NCBI RefSeq assembly: GCF_013373365.1 | Contig: NZ_CP035925.1 | Coordinates: forward strand, 3,658,001 to 3,722,000 | Reading direction: 5' to 3' | DNA from: Lentibacillus sp. CBA3610 | Lineage (GTDB): Bacteria > Bacillota > Bacilli > Bacillales > Amphibacillaceae | DNA: 64,000 nucleotides | Shown: in pieces, positions 29,331-38,700 of the stretch | Numbering within the stretch: position 1 is the stretch's first letter | How the letters are laid out: the number at the start of each line of letters is the position of its first letter | Position numbers and translations under genes: made by a program | The notes under the pieces: generated by a model | What the model was told of the DNA's origin: nothing | What the model saw: only the letters and a program-made list of their open reading frames with translations | Database searches by the model: none

Positions 29331-29458
29331 AGAGAAAGCGAATAAACTATCGGATTTCAATCTTTAAGAATAGGGCGGGATAATCGAATAGTGCGCAGGA
29401 AAATTTATTAATTTGTTGAATTCTCTTAAAGAATTTATATAAAGGAGTTGATGTTTGT
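29331..29458. repeat. Cassette-associated repeat and leader of the VOC gene
   Basis: A first half-site variant, GGGCGG-N7-GAATAG, starts at 29371. A degraded second half ends in GTTGAATTC near 29424. AAAGGAG follows 11 nt before the next ATG. Confidence 0.6.
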
Positions 29459-29887
29459 ATGAACAGAATTAATCTCATTACTTTAGGTGTAAGAGATATT
29501 GGAAAATCGCTGAAATTTTACCGCGACATCGGTTTTGAAGCGTCGGTCACAGGTGATGAGGAAAAACCCGTTATTGTGTTCTTTAAGAATGAAGGATCAA
29601 AGTTAGAGTTATTTCCAATTGAAGAATTGGCAAAGGATATCAATGAGGAAAATCCTCCCGAATTATCAGAAGGGGGTTTCTCGGGTATCACCCTTGCTTA
29701 TAATGCGAAATCTGAAACTGAGGTTGATGATATTCTTCAATCAGTAAAAAAAGTCGGTGCCAGGGTTGTGAAGGAGCCCAAAAAATTATCATGGGGAGGA
29801 TATGGAGGATATTTCATCGACCCTGATGGTTATTATTGGGAGGTTGCTTACGGCTCAAACTGGGAATTCGATGACTCAAATCATTAG
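29459..29887 (+). CDS. VOC-family (glyoxalase/bleomycin-resistance fold) protein
   Basis: 142 residues with the two beta-alpha-beta-beta-beta modules of the vicinal oxygen chelate fold. The first module starts NLITLGVRDIGKSLKFYRDI and the second contains GGYGGYFIDPDGYYWEVAYG, with the C-terminal Glu metal ligand. Related proteins bind or modify small molecules such as antibiotics. Substrate unknown. It is a single-gene unit between two copies of the cassette repeat. Confidence 0.88.
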   Translation: MNRINLITLGVRDIGKSLKFYRDIGFEASVTGDEEKPVIVFFKNEGSKLELFPIEELAKDINEENPPELSEGGFSGITLAYNAKSETEVDDILQSVKKVGARVVKEPKKLSWGGYGGYFIDPDGYYWEVAYGSNWEFDDSNH

Positions 29888-29956
29888 ATTTAAAAATCAC
29901 CATTAATCCAATCGGTAATAGATGGCACTCGTTTTACAACGAATACCGGTCTTCAA

Positions 29957-30015
29957 TTAAAGGGCGCGATAACCGAATAAATATGTGCTGCAATAGGGCC
30001 ATTTAATGGAATAAC
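29957..30015 (+). repeat. Cassette-associated repeat (two half-sites)
   Basis: GGGCGC-N7-GAATAA from 29962 and GGGCCA-N7-GAATAA from 29996, spacing 34 bp. One of the cleanest complete copies. Confidence 0.8.
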
Positions 30016-30072
30016 TCTAAGTGTATTTTCAACCCAACGATTATTGGTTGTAGGCCATGATTCCTTTATCGC

Positions 30073-30101
30073 TTGACATTCTCTTGCATATGCTATATTT
30101 T
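30073..30101 (+). promoter_or_regulatory. Promoter of the T-box/ileS transcript
   Basis: TTGACA (30073-30078) with TATTTT 17 bp downstream, or TATATT at 15 bp. It lies just upstream of the T-box leader. Confidence 0.6.
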
Positions 30102-30119
30102 AATTTTAAGTATTAGACC

Positions 30120-30398
30120 GATTAAATTCGTTGACGAGAACGAGTATGCATAACCCCTGTTCCACAGAGAGTTGGTATCTTGCTGAAAGCCAATGTTCAG
30201 ATTATGTTGAAAATCTTCTCTGAGAAGAAAAGTTGAAGGTTTACTGTAGGCTTTTCCGGGAATCCGTCGTTAAAAGGATTGCGTATGATAGTACGTTGAA
30301 TGAGTGCTGGATCATTGCCTGAAAAGGTGATTTCCAGAATCAGGGTGGTAACACGGGTTAAAAACTCGTCCCTATTTATAGGGGCGAGTTTTTGTATT
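30120..30398 (+). promoter_or_regulatory. T-box riboswitch, probably isoleucine-specific
   Basis: The conserved T-box word AGGGTGGTAACACGGG is followed by a terminator hairpin (ACTCGTCCC with GGGGCGAGT and T5). A stem I element AGAGAG and GCTGAAAG near 30170-30200 are also visible. A candidate specifier codon ATC lies at 30262-30264, fitting isoleucine. Uncharged tRNA-Ile should prevent termination. The riboswitch looks intact even though the synthetase gene it controls is broken. Confidence 0.9.
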
Positions 30399-30423
30399 TT
30401 ATAAAGAAATAAGGAGTGATGTT

Positions 30424-33400
30424 ATGGAAAAGGTAGATACAAATGAAAGCCCTTTACAGCGAGAAAATCGGGTTAAAGCTTTATGGGATAAGGAAAAAAC
30501 GTTTGAGAAATCCATTTCCAATCGTGAAGGAAGTGAAACGTTTGTTTTTTATGAGGGACCGCCTACAGCAAATGGACTGCCGCACGCCGGTCATGTGTTA
30601 GGGCGGGTTATTAAAGATTTTATTGCACGATACAAAACAATGCAGGGATACCAGGTTATCCGAAAAGCTGGTTGGGATACACACGGCCTTCCAGTTGAGC
30701 TAGGTGTGGAAAAGAAAATCGGTATTTCTGGAAAAAAAGAGATTGAAGATTATGGAGTAGAAAAATTCATTGAAGAGTGTAAGAAAAGTGTTTTTGATTA
30801 TGAACGTCAATGGCGTATTTTTACAGAGGCAATCGGTTATTGGGTCAACATGGATGATCCGTATGTAACACTTCATAATGAATATATCGAAAGTGTTTGG
30901 TATATCCTGTCGACGATTCATAAAAAAGGATTGTTGAACCGCGGGCATCGCGTTACCCCTTACTGTCCTAGCTGTCAAACCTCCTTAAGCTCGCATGAAG
31001 TTGCTCAAGGCTATAAAGATGTTAAAGATTTATCTGTTACAGCCAAATTTAAAGTGGTAGGTGTGAAAAATGAATATTTTCTAGGCTGGACGACAACACC
31101 TTGGACACTGCCGGCCAATGTTGCACTTGCTGTTCATAATGATTTGGATTATGTGAAAGTAAAGCAAGGCGACGAGGTATATATTGTTGCACAAAATCTT
31201 GTGGATCAAGTGTTGGACAAAGGAATCGAAGTCATAAGTAAGCACAAAGGGAGTGAGTTCATAGGCTACTCTTATCAGCCGCCTTTTGACTACTGAAAGT
31301 GGATACTGGTACTGGGTTTCATCTTGCACCGGGGCAACATTGGTGACGGGGGATGACTACGATGTAGGTTAAATGGTAAACGGACTTGGATTTCGTAAAT
31401 AATGTCGTTGATCAAGCAGGGTGGCTATAACAAGGATTTTTCCCACCATTGGGCCGGTGATTTGCGAAGGATAGCGATGTTGCCATTATAAAAATGCTGG
31501 CAGACAAAAGGGTGTGTTTATATCTAAAAAAAATATGAACACAGCTATCCGCATGTCTGGCGCGTACTCTCCACTTATTTTATTATGCGATGGAGGGGTG
31601 GGTTTGTAAAAACAACTGCAGTTAAAGATACCATTCTTCGCAATACGAATCAATTTACCCTGGCATCCGGATCATATGAAGCACGGTCGTTTCGGGAAAT
31701 TCCTTGAAAACATGGGTCGATTGGATTTAGGGCCGCATTCGTTTATTTGGGGAACACCACTAAACGTTTGGATTTGTAAATCTTGTGACCACCAATACGC
31801 ACCCAAGAGCGTACAGGATCTTAGAAATCATGCCAATCATTCGGTTCCTGATGATTTGGAACTTCATAAGCCGTACGTGGATAAAATCACTCTTACCTGT
31901 CTGAAGTGCCAAGGGGAAATGGAACGTACAAAAGAGGTGATCGATGTATGGTTTGATAGTGGCTCTATGCCATTCGCACAATATCATTATCCATTTGAAA
32001 ATAAAGGGTTGTTTGAAAAACAATTTCCCGCAGATGTCGTTGTAGAAGGAGTTGACCAAACGCGCGGTTGGTTCTACAGTCTTCTGGCGGTGTCTTCTCT
32101 TTTTACAGGTAAACCATTCTTTACAAACGGGTACTTTTCTCTTGGTCACATTCTTGATGAAGATGGCAGAAAATGTCCCAAAAGTAAAGGGAATGTGATC
32201 AACCCAATGGATTTTGTAGAGAAATATGGGCAGATGCACTTCGTTGGTCCCTCTTTCTGGTCGATAGTGCGCCATGGAACATAAGCGCTTCTCTTACAAT
32301 ATCCGTTATCAAGGCGAAATCAAAACTGGTTGACACCCTTGTCAATGTACATTCCTTTTACACGCTTTATGCGGCAATTGATCAATTTAATCCTGATGAA
32401 CATGATACAGGAGTAAAATCATTATTAGATGAATGGGTGTTGTCAAGACTTCATACGGTTACTAAACAAGTCAAAAGCACTCTTGATAACTATGATTTCA
32501 CTGCTGCGGCAAGAGAACTTGCAGTTTACGTGGAGCAGATAAGCAACTGGTATATCCGCAGGTCTCGTGATCGCTTTTGGAGTGAGGGAATAAATCATGA
32601 CAAATTGGCTGCTTATCATACGTTATATAAGGTGTTAACAACGACAAGTAAACTGCTTGCACCATTTACACCATTTGTTACGGAGGATATTCATACCAAT
32701 CTAACCAGCGAAAGTGTTCATCTGTCAGAATTCCCTAAACCAGACGAAGCATGGAAAAATCAGAAACTTGAGGAGGAAATGGAGGGTGTTCTTCAGGTTG
32801 TTGAACTTGCTCGCCGTGCTCGAAACGTATCGAATATCAAAACGAAACAACCTCTATCTGAATTGACTGTTGTTGGGGATGATCGGGTTACAAATTATTT
32901 AGCTAAGTATAGTTATATTATTGAAGATGAAGTCAATGTAAAGCAGGTTAATTTTCAGGAAAATGCTGGGGGATCTGTTCAGTATGAAATTAAATTAAAC
33001 TTTCCAACCGCAGGACCAAAGTTAGGAAAGCAAGTTGGAAGTGTTCAAAGGGCTCTAAAAGAGTTATCGGTTGGTGAAGCAAAAAATGTTGCAGAAAAAG
33101 GTTATTTTGAGTTGGAATCTCAATACGGGGAATCTATTCGTGTTGAAAAAGAAGATTTACTCATGAATCAAACGACCCGGCAAGGGTTGGAGATGGCTAC
33201 CAATGATTCCTACATTGTGCTCCTAAACACTGAAATTAATGATAATCTTCGTAGGGAAGGTATTGTACGTGAACTTATTCGTGCTGTTCAACAGTATCGC
33301 AAAGAATTAAATTTGCCTGTTGAGCAACGGGTAAATCTTACATTTCATTTAGATGACTCATTAAAAGTGGCTATTGAACAATATAAAGATCTTCTGGAAC

Positions 33401-33498
33401 GTAATCTGTTAATCAAAAGTATAAGGTTTAATGAAAGCCTAAATATGAAATATGTTGAGGTTGAAAACAAAACAGTTGGAATTGAGATTACCATTTGA
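30424..33498 (+). pseudogene. ileS: Isoleucyl-tRNA synthetase, type 2-like, inactivated
   Basis: Three large pieces reconstruct an IleRS of about 1,030 residues. Piece 1 has [20 protein letters not shown], the HIGH-motif region with HAGH. Piece 2 has [12 protein letters not shown] and the KMSKS region as KCPKSKGN, where Met-Ser became Cys-Pro. Piece 3 has the anticodon-binding domain (NWYIRRSRDRFW) and continues to the natural C-terminus. Stops and indels between 31296 and 31676 and near 32284 separate them. The [13 protein letters not shown] style is that of the eukaryote-like type 2 enzymes, some of which resist mupirocin. The cell presumably has another IleRS. Confidence 0.9.
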
Positions 33499-33567
33499 TA
33501 TTTAATCGTTCAAATTAAATCTTAACTAATTGAAAATGATGGGCTGTGCTTAAACAGTCCATCTTCC

Positions 33568-33594
33568 ATTATCGGGCGCATTTAAGGAGTAACT
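33568..33594 (+). repeat. Cassette-associated repeat (half-site)
   Basis: GGGCGC-N7-GAGTAA between the broken ileS and the next small gene. Confidence 0.65.
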
Positions 33595-33625
33595 ACAACA
33601 CTTTCCAGTCGAGGGGAGGTTTATT

Positions 33626-33904
33626 ATGGAGGAGAGTAAGTTTACTGTAATTTCGTATTTGTTATTTATTGTTCCTTTAATCTTCATTATCAATTTCCTT
33701 TTTGATTTTGTTCCACTTGAAGAAATACAGGGTTTACCCATATTCTTTCCATTTGTATTTTGTAGTGTCGGTTTATATTTTGCTTCAAAAGCATATCGAG
33801 TACAAAAGAGTTCTTTGTCCATTGGTGCTGTTATTGCAAACATAGTCTTATTGGCATTTCCCTTTATTTATATGATTGGCGGTACTGTGATATTTGGTGT
33901 TTAG
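33626..33904 (+). CDS. Small membrane protein, 92 residues
   Basis: Three hydrophobic helices (VISYLLFIVPLIFIINFLF, FPFVFCSVGLYFASKAYRV, AVIANIVLLAFPFIYMIGG). No family recognised beyond a general Bacillaceae small-membrane-protein look. GGGGAGG lies about 8 nt before the ATG. It forms a one-gene unit between two cassette repeats. Confidence 0.7.
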   Translation: MEESKFTVISYLLFIVPLIFIINFLFDFVPLEEIQGLPIFFPFVFCSVGLYFASKAYRVQKSSLSIGAVIANIVLLAFPFIYMIGGTVIFGV

Positions 33905-33934
33905 CTGGTCGGAGCTTTTTCTTAAATTCTTCTG

Positions 33935-33960
33935 GAAAAGGGCGCTTATATATAAGAAAT
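33935..33960 (+). repeat. Cassette-associated repeat (half-site)
   Basis: GGGCGC followed at the usual distance by a diverged TAAGAA. Confidence 0.55.
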
Positions 33961-34009
33961 ATGTAGTTCTATGTTATCTGAAGGGAACTGTTTAAAGGAG
34001 AAGGTTGAA

Positions 34010-34333
34010 GTGAAACTGATTGACAAAATTCAGGAAAGATATAAGGAAAGAAACAAGGTATTTTTGACTTTGGATATACTCTTTACCCTTTTATCGATGG
34101 GGGTTGCAATTTGGATGCTATTTCTTGCAATACCCGCGTTAACAGGATCAAGTCAATCAACCCATTTTTTAGTTATTCTCACCATTGTTATGACGATTTT
34201 TTTAGGAATGACTTATGGTATTCGGGTTATTGAAATGATAGTTACAGGTAAGAGGGAATATTTTGCTTTAATGCTTTTTGTTACAATTCTTATGTTCGGA
34301 ATTGCAACATTTGAATGGTGGCTGTTAGTTTAA
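34010..34333 (+). CDS. Small membrane protein, 107 residues
   Basis: From a GTG with AAAGGAG 9 nt upstream the protein reads MKLIDKIQERYKERNKVFLT and then three hydrophobic segments (LDILFTLLSMGVAIWMLFLA and two more). A Lys/Arg-rich N-terminus faces the cytoplasm by the positive-inside rule. No family recognised. One-gene unit between cassette repeats. Confidence 0.68.
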   Translation: MKLIDKIQERYKERNKVFLTLDILFTLLSMGVAIWMLFLAIPALTGSSQSTHFLVILTIVMTIFLGMTYGIRVIEMIVTGKREYFALMLFVTILMFGIATFEWWLLV

Positions 34334-34343
34334 CAGGTTTAAG

Positions 34344-34402
34344 CAAACGGGCGCGCTAATGTAATAACTTTGTGCGTGAATCGGAGCCTTTAGTTGAATA
34401 AG
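34344..34402 (+). repeat. Cassette-associated repeat (two half-sites)
   Basis: GGGCGC-N7-GTAATAA-like half from 34349 and a second half ending GTTGAATAA about 35 bp further on. Confidence 0.7.
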
Positions 34403-34428
34403 TTTTCTTGAAGAAGGGAGCAAAAGTA

Positions 34429-34632
34429 ATGTCCAAAGGTTTAAAAATAATGTTATTTTGGTCACTTGGATTTCCAGTTATTCTTACTGCTCTTCGCATT
34501 ACTACAGATTACTTTTTAGGTCGTGACGTTGAATTATTCTCATATTCGGCAGTTTTCTTGGGGACAGCTGCCGCAGGATTAATTTTTGCTGGGCCTTTGA
34601 ATTATTATATATCAAAATCACAAGAAGAATAA
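34429..34632 (+). CDS. Small membrane protein, 67 residues
   Basis: Two hydrophobic segments (IMLFWSLGFPVILTALRIT and FLGTAAAGLIFAGPLNYYI) and a short polar C-terminus. The ATG at 34429 is chosen because AAGGGAG lies upstream at suitable distance. No family recognised. Single-gene unit between cassette repeats. Confidence 0.62.
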   Translation: MSKGLKIMLFWSLGFPVILTALRITTDYFLGRDVELFSYSAVFLGTAAAGLIFAGPLNYYISKSQEE

Positions 34633-34655
34633 AAATAGCTTATCAGCGTTCTTCT

Positions 34656-34711
34656 GTTATAGGGTGCGCTAATCGAATAGCGGTCCTTTCAATAGGGCCA
34701 ATGGATTACTG
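34656..34711 (+). repeat. Cassette-associated repeat (two half-sites)
   Basis: GGGTGC-N7-GAATAG from 34662 and a GGGCCA half from 34695, spacing 33 bp. Confidence 0.72.
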
Positions 34712-34734
34712 TAAAACGGAAGTGAGGTTCAAAG

Positions 34735-35097
34735 ATGAAGATTGTTAATCAAGAAACCCGAGATTTTTCGATTAAATCCTTGGAATCAACTTTTAATAAA
34801 CTTTCAAACGCTTATAAAAGCATGACAGAGAAAGGTTCAAATACAAACCAAGTCAAAAAGAGAAAAAATGCTGTACAAATTGGTTTAGAAAGCCTTAAAG
34901 ATTCTTGGAATGGGGAAGGTTTTCCCCACGACGAAGAAACCACATTGACCGCAAAGGAAGTTCTACAAAGTCTCATTCCATCTATCGAAAAGCAGATAGC
35001 AAAAGCAAATGAAGGTAGTTCTCAAAAAACATTAAATGAGCGTCGTTTAATTGCATTTAAACTGGCAATTGAATCCTTGGAGAACCGTCTTAAATAA
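34735..35097 (+). CDS. Hypothetical helical protein, 120 residues
   Basis: A soluble, strongly helical, Lys/Glu-rich protein. It has no signal peptide or membrane helix. The repeat-like segments KKRKNAVQIGLESLKDSW and ERRLIAFKLAIESLENR resemble each other, suggesting an internal duplication. No family recognised. AAGTGAGG lies about 8 nt before the ATG. Single-gene unit between cassette repeats. Confidence 0.68.
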   Translation: MKIVNQETRDFSIKSLESTFNKLSNAYKSMTEKGSNTNQVKKRKNAVQIGLESLKDSWNGEGFPHDEETTLTAKEVLQSLIPSIEKQIAKANEGSSQKTLNERRLIAFKLAIESLENRLK

Positions 35098-35230
35098 TTC
35101 CGTTTGTCGATTATCATAGTTCTGAGGACGCTAATCAGGACATAGTTAAAGAATTTTTAGTAATTCAATTCGCTGTTGATTCATCGAAGAAATAACTTAC
35201 ATAGATCTGGCAAATCGTCTTGCTTATTAT

Positions 35231-35300
35231 AGAAACGGGAGCCATTCCGGAATAGGACTCGGCACCTATTCTACGCACAAGAGCCATATTGTGGAGAAAA
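35231..35300 (+). repeat. Cassette-associated repeat (two half-sites, wide spacing)
   Basis: A GGGAGC-N7-GAATAG half from 35237 and a GAGCCA half from 35281, spacing 44 bp. A further degraded half (GAGGACGC) lies near 35123. Confidence 0.65.
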
Positions 35301-35346
35301 ATGGAAAGCGATTGTTGTATAATTGATTATTTAGGGGGGAGGTATT

Positions 35347-35571
35347 TTGAAGAGGGTTCTAGTATTAATACTGTGCTGTTCGCTTCTTTTTACCACTTTA
35401 TCTGCTTGCCAAAAGGAATATAACGGAGAATATATAGAATGGGGAGAAAATACGACGAATAGCAATGCTACCGAATTGCTAGAGGATCATAATATACCTT
35501 ATGAGATAAGAGATGGAATGATATATATTCCAGAAGACACTTTTGACAAAGCTATTTATTGTTGTTCTTAA
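35347..35571 (+). CDS. Small lipoprotein, 74 residues
   Basis: A TTG start with GGGGGAGG upstream gives a type II signal peptide (MKRVLVLILCCSLLFTTLSA) and a lipobox Cys in LSAC, then a short acidic mature part of about 54 residues. No family recognised. The C-terminus ends abruptly at DKAIYCCS, so it may be truncated. It lies between cassette repeats. Confidence 0.62.
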   Translation: MKRVLVLILCCSLLFTTLSACQKEYNGEYIEWGENTTNSNATELLEDHNIPYEIRDGMIYIPEDTFDKAIYCCS

Positions 35572-35586
35572 TAATCAATGTGAATT

Positions 35587-35654
35587 ATTATCGAGCACTT
35601 TTCCCTAATAAGTAATAGTGCCGATACTGTATTAGGACCAGATGCTGGATAATT
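35587..35654 (+). repeat. Cassette-associated repeat (two diverged half-sites)
   Basis: GAGCAC-N7-TAATAAG from 35593 and GGACCA-N7-GATAAT from 35635, spacing 42 bp. Confidence 0.55.
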
Positions 35655-35703
35655 TATCAAATAAGGATGTAATGATTTCTATGAAATATGTTTAAAGGAT
35701 TTA

Positions 35704-35979
35704 TTGCAGCCTATTTTAAACTTCGGAACAAATGAAATTACCTATGCTTTGATTCTTCACGCATTTTTGGGTGTTCCTATAGTACTGTTAGGAGCCTTAA
35801 TAATAGAATCGATAAACAATTCAAACACATCAAAAAAACTGATGAACATATTTGCTGGTTTTATTTACGGGGTATCGTATTCCTTACTTTTTAGTGGCGG
35901 GGTTGATTTAGATTATTACATTTTAGTAAGTACTGGTTTTTTTTTCCTGTTTAGGATTTTTCGTTTATTTATATTTTAG
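35704..35979 (+). CDS. Small membrane protein, 91 residues
   Basis: Three hydrophobic helices (YALILHAFLGVPIVLLGALII, a Gly-rich middle one, and ILVSTGFFFLFRIFRLF). The TTG at 35704 has AAAGGA only 4 nt upstream. Another frame reads MFKGFIAAYFKLRNK from 35689 and could be the original N-terminus, lost by a frameshift near 35730. Start and integrity are therefore uncertain. No family recognised. Confidence 0.5.
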   Translation: MQPILNFGTNEITYALILHAFLGVPIVLLGALIIESINNSNTSKKLMNIFAGFIYGVSYSLLFSGGVDLDYYILVSTGFFFLFRIFRLFIF

Positions 35980-36021
35980 AAGGGGAAAATCTACCAGCCA
36001 ATAGCAGAAAAGACTATTTCA

Positions 36022-36117
36022 TTATCGGGCGCCTAATTAGCCTGTTCACCAATCGGGCGCAAGAATTGAATAAGAATTGTGCCCTTTCCTGGTTTATAGG
36101 CACTTCTGGAATAAATG
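36022..36117 (+). repeat. Cassette-associated repeat cluster (three half-sites)
   Basis: GGGCGC halves start at 36027 and 36055, and a diverged GGCACT-N7-GAATAA half at 36099. The last two are 44 bp apart. The closely spaced first pair suggests a junction where one gene unit has been lost. Confidence 0.7.
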
Positions 36118-36180
36118 ACAGCGCCCAACTGACCATTAACAAGTGATATGGAAACAATGGTGATAAGGAGTTGGATTTTA

Positions 36181-36483
36181 TTGAATGATAAACTTTGGAA
36201 AACCTTGCAGTATTCGAGTATTACAACAATGATTATAATAGCGGTGTTTGGCTTGACAGCTTTTCCGAGAGAACGAACCCCTGATGGAGGTTGGCAGTAT
36301 TATTTTCCTAATGCATTTTTGCAATACACTATGGCTGTAGTTGTGCTTTGTCTCCTATTTCTTTTTATGTTTTCAACATTTGTCAGAAGAGAAGAAGAAG
36401 TATCTATTGGGGTGGCAAAAAAATCATTAACTTATATAGTAGGTATTGGTATTTGGTATCTTTTTATTAAATGGGTGATATAA
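36181..36483 (+). CDS. Small membrane protein, about 100 residues
   Basis: From the TTG at 36181 (AAGGAG 10 nt upstream) it reads MNDKLWKTLQYSSITTMIII, followed by two more helices and a loop with FPRERTPDGGWQYYFPN. Three membrane segments overall. An ATG at 36148 in frame would overlap the ribosome site and is not preferred. No family recognised. Confidence 0.62.
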   Translation: MNDKLWKTLQYSSITTMIIIAVFGLTAFPRERTPDGGWQYYFPNAFLQYTMAVVVLCLLFLFMFSTFVRREEEVSIGVAKKSLTYIVGIGIWYLFIKWVI

Positions 36484-36500
36484 AAGAGCAATTTTTTACA

Positions 36501-36525
36501 TAAACGGGCGCATTTCAGGAATAAC
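36501..36525 (+). repeat. Cassette-associated repeat (half-site)
   Basis: GGGCGC-N7-GAATAA, an exact consensus half-site. Confidence 0.7.
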
Positions 36526-36573
36526 ATTATGCCAATGAATATATAACAAGGAAATCGTTAGGGATGGATTTTT

Positions 36574-37104
36574 ATGAAAGAAAAGGGGTCTCCCTTTGTT
36601 ATTGCAATTGCTGGGGTTTCTGGTGGAGGAAAGACAGCAGTTACAGCACGATTGATTCAGGAACTAAATAATTCAAAGGCACTTTATTTTGATGACTACG
36701 ATTTTAAAGGTCCTGAGGATATTATAAAGTGGGTCGAGAGTGGATCCGATTATAATTTATGGAATTTAACACCTCTCATAAGGGATTTAGAGATGCTTTG
36801 CGACCTCAATTATATTGTCTTGGATTTTCCATTCGCCTATAAACATTTCAAAACAAGTAAATTTATTGACCTCACTGTATTTATTGATACTCCATTGGAT
36901 ATTGCGTTAGCGCGCCGGGTTGCAAGGGACTTTAAACAGGCATCTACCGAAGATATCCTGTCAGATATGAAGAATTACATCTCTCAAGGAAGAAAAGGTT
37001 ATATTGAAATGTTAAATACAATTAAGCCAAACTCCGATATTATCATTGATGGAACACAACCGATATCAAAAATTGTAGATCGAATATACGAACAGGTAGA
37101 ATAA
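36574..37104 (+). CDS. P-loop kinase (uridine kinase/AAA-like)
   Basis: 176 residues with Walker A in IAGVSGGGKTAVTARL, a Walker B-like YIVLDFPFAY and a lid segment ALARRVARDFKQ. Length and layout match small nucleoside or metabolite kinases of the uridine-kinase type that transfer phosphate from ATP to a small substrate. The substrate cannot be told. Single-gene unit between cassette repeats. Confidence 0.8.
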   Translation: MKEKGSPFVIAIAGVSGGGKTAVTARLIQELNNSKALYFDDYDFKGPEDIIKWVESGSDYNLWNLTPLIRDLEMLCDLNYIVLDFPFAYKHFKTSKFIDLTVFIDTPLDIALARRVARDFKQASTEDILSDMKNYISQGRKGYIEMLNTIKPNSDIIIDGTQPISKIVDRIYEQVE

Positions 37105-37125
37105 TTTTATGAATATCTTCTGTCT

Positions 37126-37151
37126 AAGAATGGGCGTATGTAATTTTATTG
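37126..37151 (+). repeat. Cassette-associated repeat (diverged half-site)
   Basis: GGGCGT with a diverged AATTTTATT downstream part. Confidence 0.5.
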
Positions 37152-37167
37152 AGAGAGGTGATTGCCT

Positions 37168-37642
37168 TTGCTTATAAGAAAAGCTGAAAAAGGTGATAAT
37201 GAAAGCAATTTGGAAAAGTGCATTACAGATGCTATAAAGAATGTTGGCAGCTTCTCATTATTACCCCCATCAAGTAAATGCCTGGGCAGGAAAAATAAAG
37301 CCAAATTCTTATTTGGAGAGCATTGAAAATAAGGAAATGCTCGTAGCAGAAATAAATGATGAAATCGTGGGATTTGGTCAACTTAATCTTAGTAATGGTG
37401 AAATTGAAGCCATATATGTTAGCTCGAATAATCTTAAAATGGGTCTAGGTCAGCAGTTGTTCCAAAATCTTGAAAGTATTGCCAAAGATAATAGACTGCA
37501 AAAGTTAAACTTGATTTCTTCACTAAATGCTTTGGGATTTTATAATCGGTTGGGTTTTATTCCAAAGAAAGAAATGGTTCATAATATTTCAGATGAAACG
37601 ATCTTGGAATGTGTAGAGATGGAAAAAGATATTTTAAAATAG
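37168..37642 (+). pseudogene. GNAT-family N-acetyltransferase, frameshifted N-terminus
   Basis: A TTG with GAGAGGTG upstream starts MLIRKAEKGDNE. The frame then has to change three times (about 37200, 37215 and 37245) to follow EAIWK, TDAIKNV and ASHYYPHQVNAWAGKIKP. From 37241 the frame is open to the natural end and holds the acetyl-CoA segment GLGQQLFQNLESIAKDN and ALGFYNRLGF. Likely a pseudogene, although the 133-residue downstream frame could give a fragment. Confidence 0.72.
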
Positions 37643-37665
37643 TTAATAGAGAAACTTCCGTTATT

Positions 37666-37691
37666 ACGGATCGGCGCGATTGCGGAAGAAC
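37666..37691 (+). repeat. Cassette-associated repeat (half-site)
   Basis: CGGCGC-N7-GAAGAA, one mismatch in each conserved word. Confidence 0.6.
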
Positions 37692-37758
37692 ACAGCGGGC
37701 AATGATCAAAATTATTTTATAAAAATTGTATACTAATTCATAAGGAGATGAAATCCAT

Positions 37759-37806
37759 TTGATCAATCTTTTCAAACGGATCTTTTTATTTGCCCTAGAA
37801 AACTAG
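37759..37806 (+). pseudogene. Truncated gene start
   Basis: AAGGAG followed by TTG gives MINLFKRIFLFALEN and stop. It looks like the beginning of a membrane-protein cassette gene cut off by the start of the GC-rich block. Confidence 0.35.
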
Positions 37807-37899
37807 AATGGGTTTTTGCGGGAATATTTTGATTAAAACATTTCCAAAGCTACATAAGTCGGGTACACAGATGCACGATGTGAATTAATAATTTAGTTG

Positions 37900-38700
37900 T
37901 ATTTTTTCATGCGTGATAGTGCCACAGAGATCATGCTCATGGATTCCTGTGACGTCCCGTCGCAAGATACTTCGGCGTTTTTTCCGCACACCGCACCGCC
38001 CTCCTCGACAGACGTCTAACAGAGGTCCGGTCCTACAGACCGGTGTGCGTACAGGTTGTTTGTCGCGTGCGTACATAATATCGGAATATATTCCGATATC
38101 CTTCGAGCGCGAGCTCGAACTTACGCACGCGGTTTTAAACGATTTGTATTTGCGGAGCGGGAGTACCGAAATAGTTTTCGGTACGGGAGCGAAAGCGCTG
38201 CTTTTTATAATTAGAAAGCGACGAACAGGAGCTTTCGAATGAGCAGTCCGGAGCGCAGCGTAGGACCAAGATTACAGACGCGTAAGCGTCTCGTAATCGC
38301 AGTAAGAAACCCGGTCAGCTATGCTGACTGACATGGAGCGAAGCGAAATGTCATACGGGTTTCTTATGCTCTTTCCCCTACACCATACCGAAATACCACA
38401 CCGTCATCCCGAAGCAACCCCGAACCCCCGGTGCGACAGGCGGTACGGCATACCGGGGCGATATCCACCCCAATAGCCACCACGTCCATCGCACCCGCAG
38501 AACCCGCACCGTTAAGCGATTCGTCGAATGCCACGTACCCCTTCCAATCAGATAATGCGTATGACGAATGCCATCGGCCCACCCCGGCACGCAATTCCGC
38601 CCCGAGATGCCCTTATCAGGGGCGTGTTTCGTGCTGAGATTACGGTGCGGGATTTCGTCTGAAAAAATAGATGCACATAGATAAGAGGGAGGAGGAGCTG
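37900..38700. other. GC-rich, ORF-free, highly structured block
   Basis: Base composition shifts sharply from the flanking AT-rich genes. Frames on both strands are unrelated to known proteins and lack ribosome sites. The block holds a 22-bp perfect palindrome (38078-38099), hairpins at 38160-38185 and 38270-38298, and a three-way-junction fold at 38303-38366. A motif at its start (CTCATGGATTCCTGTGACGT) recurs in variant form near 52860 at the far end of the plasmid-like region. Candidate structured RNA or replication/transfer origin. Confidence 0.5.
38303..38366. repeat. Three-way-junction inverted repeat
   Basis: An outer 11-bp perfect stem (TAAGAAACCCG with CGGGTTTCTTA) encloses two back-to-back hairpins. 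One is GTCAGC-TAT-GCTGAC and the other is TGACAT(N)ATGTCA. The junction has almost no unpaired bases. It could fold as RNA or as single-stranded DNA. Confidence 0.75.

Noticed and set aside
37885..38637. Several 60-110-codon frames in the GC-rich block
   Set aside because: They occur on both strands at once, have no ribosome sites, and cut across perfect hairpins.
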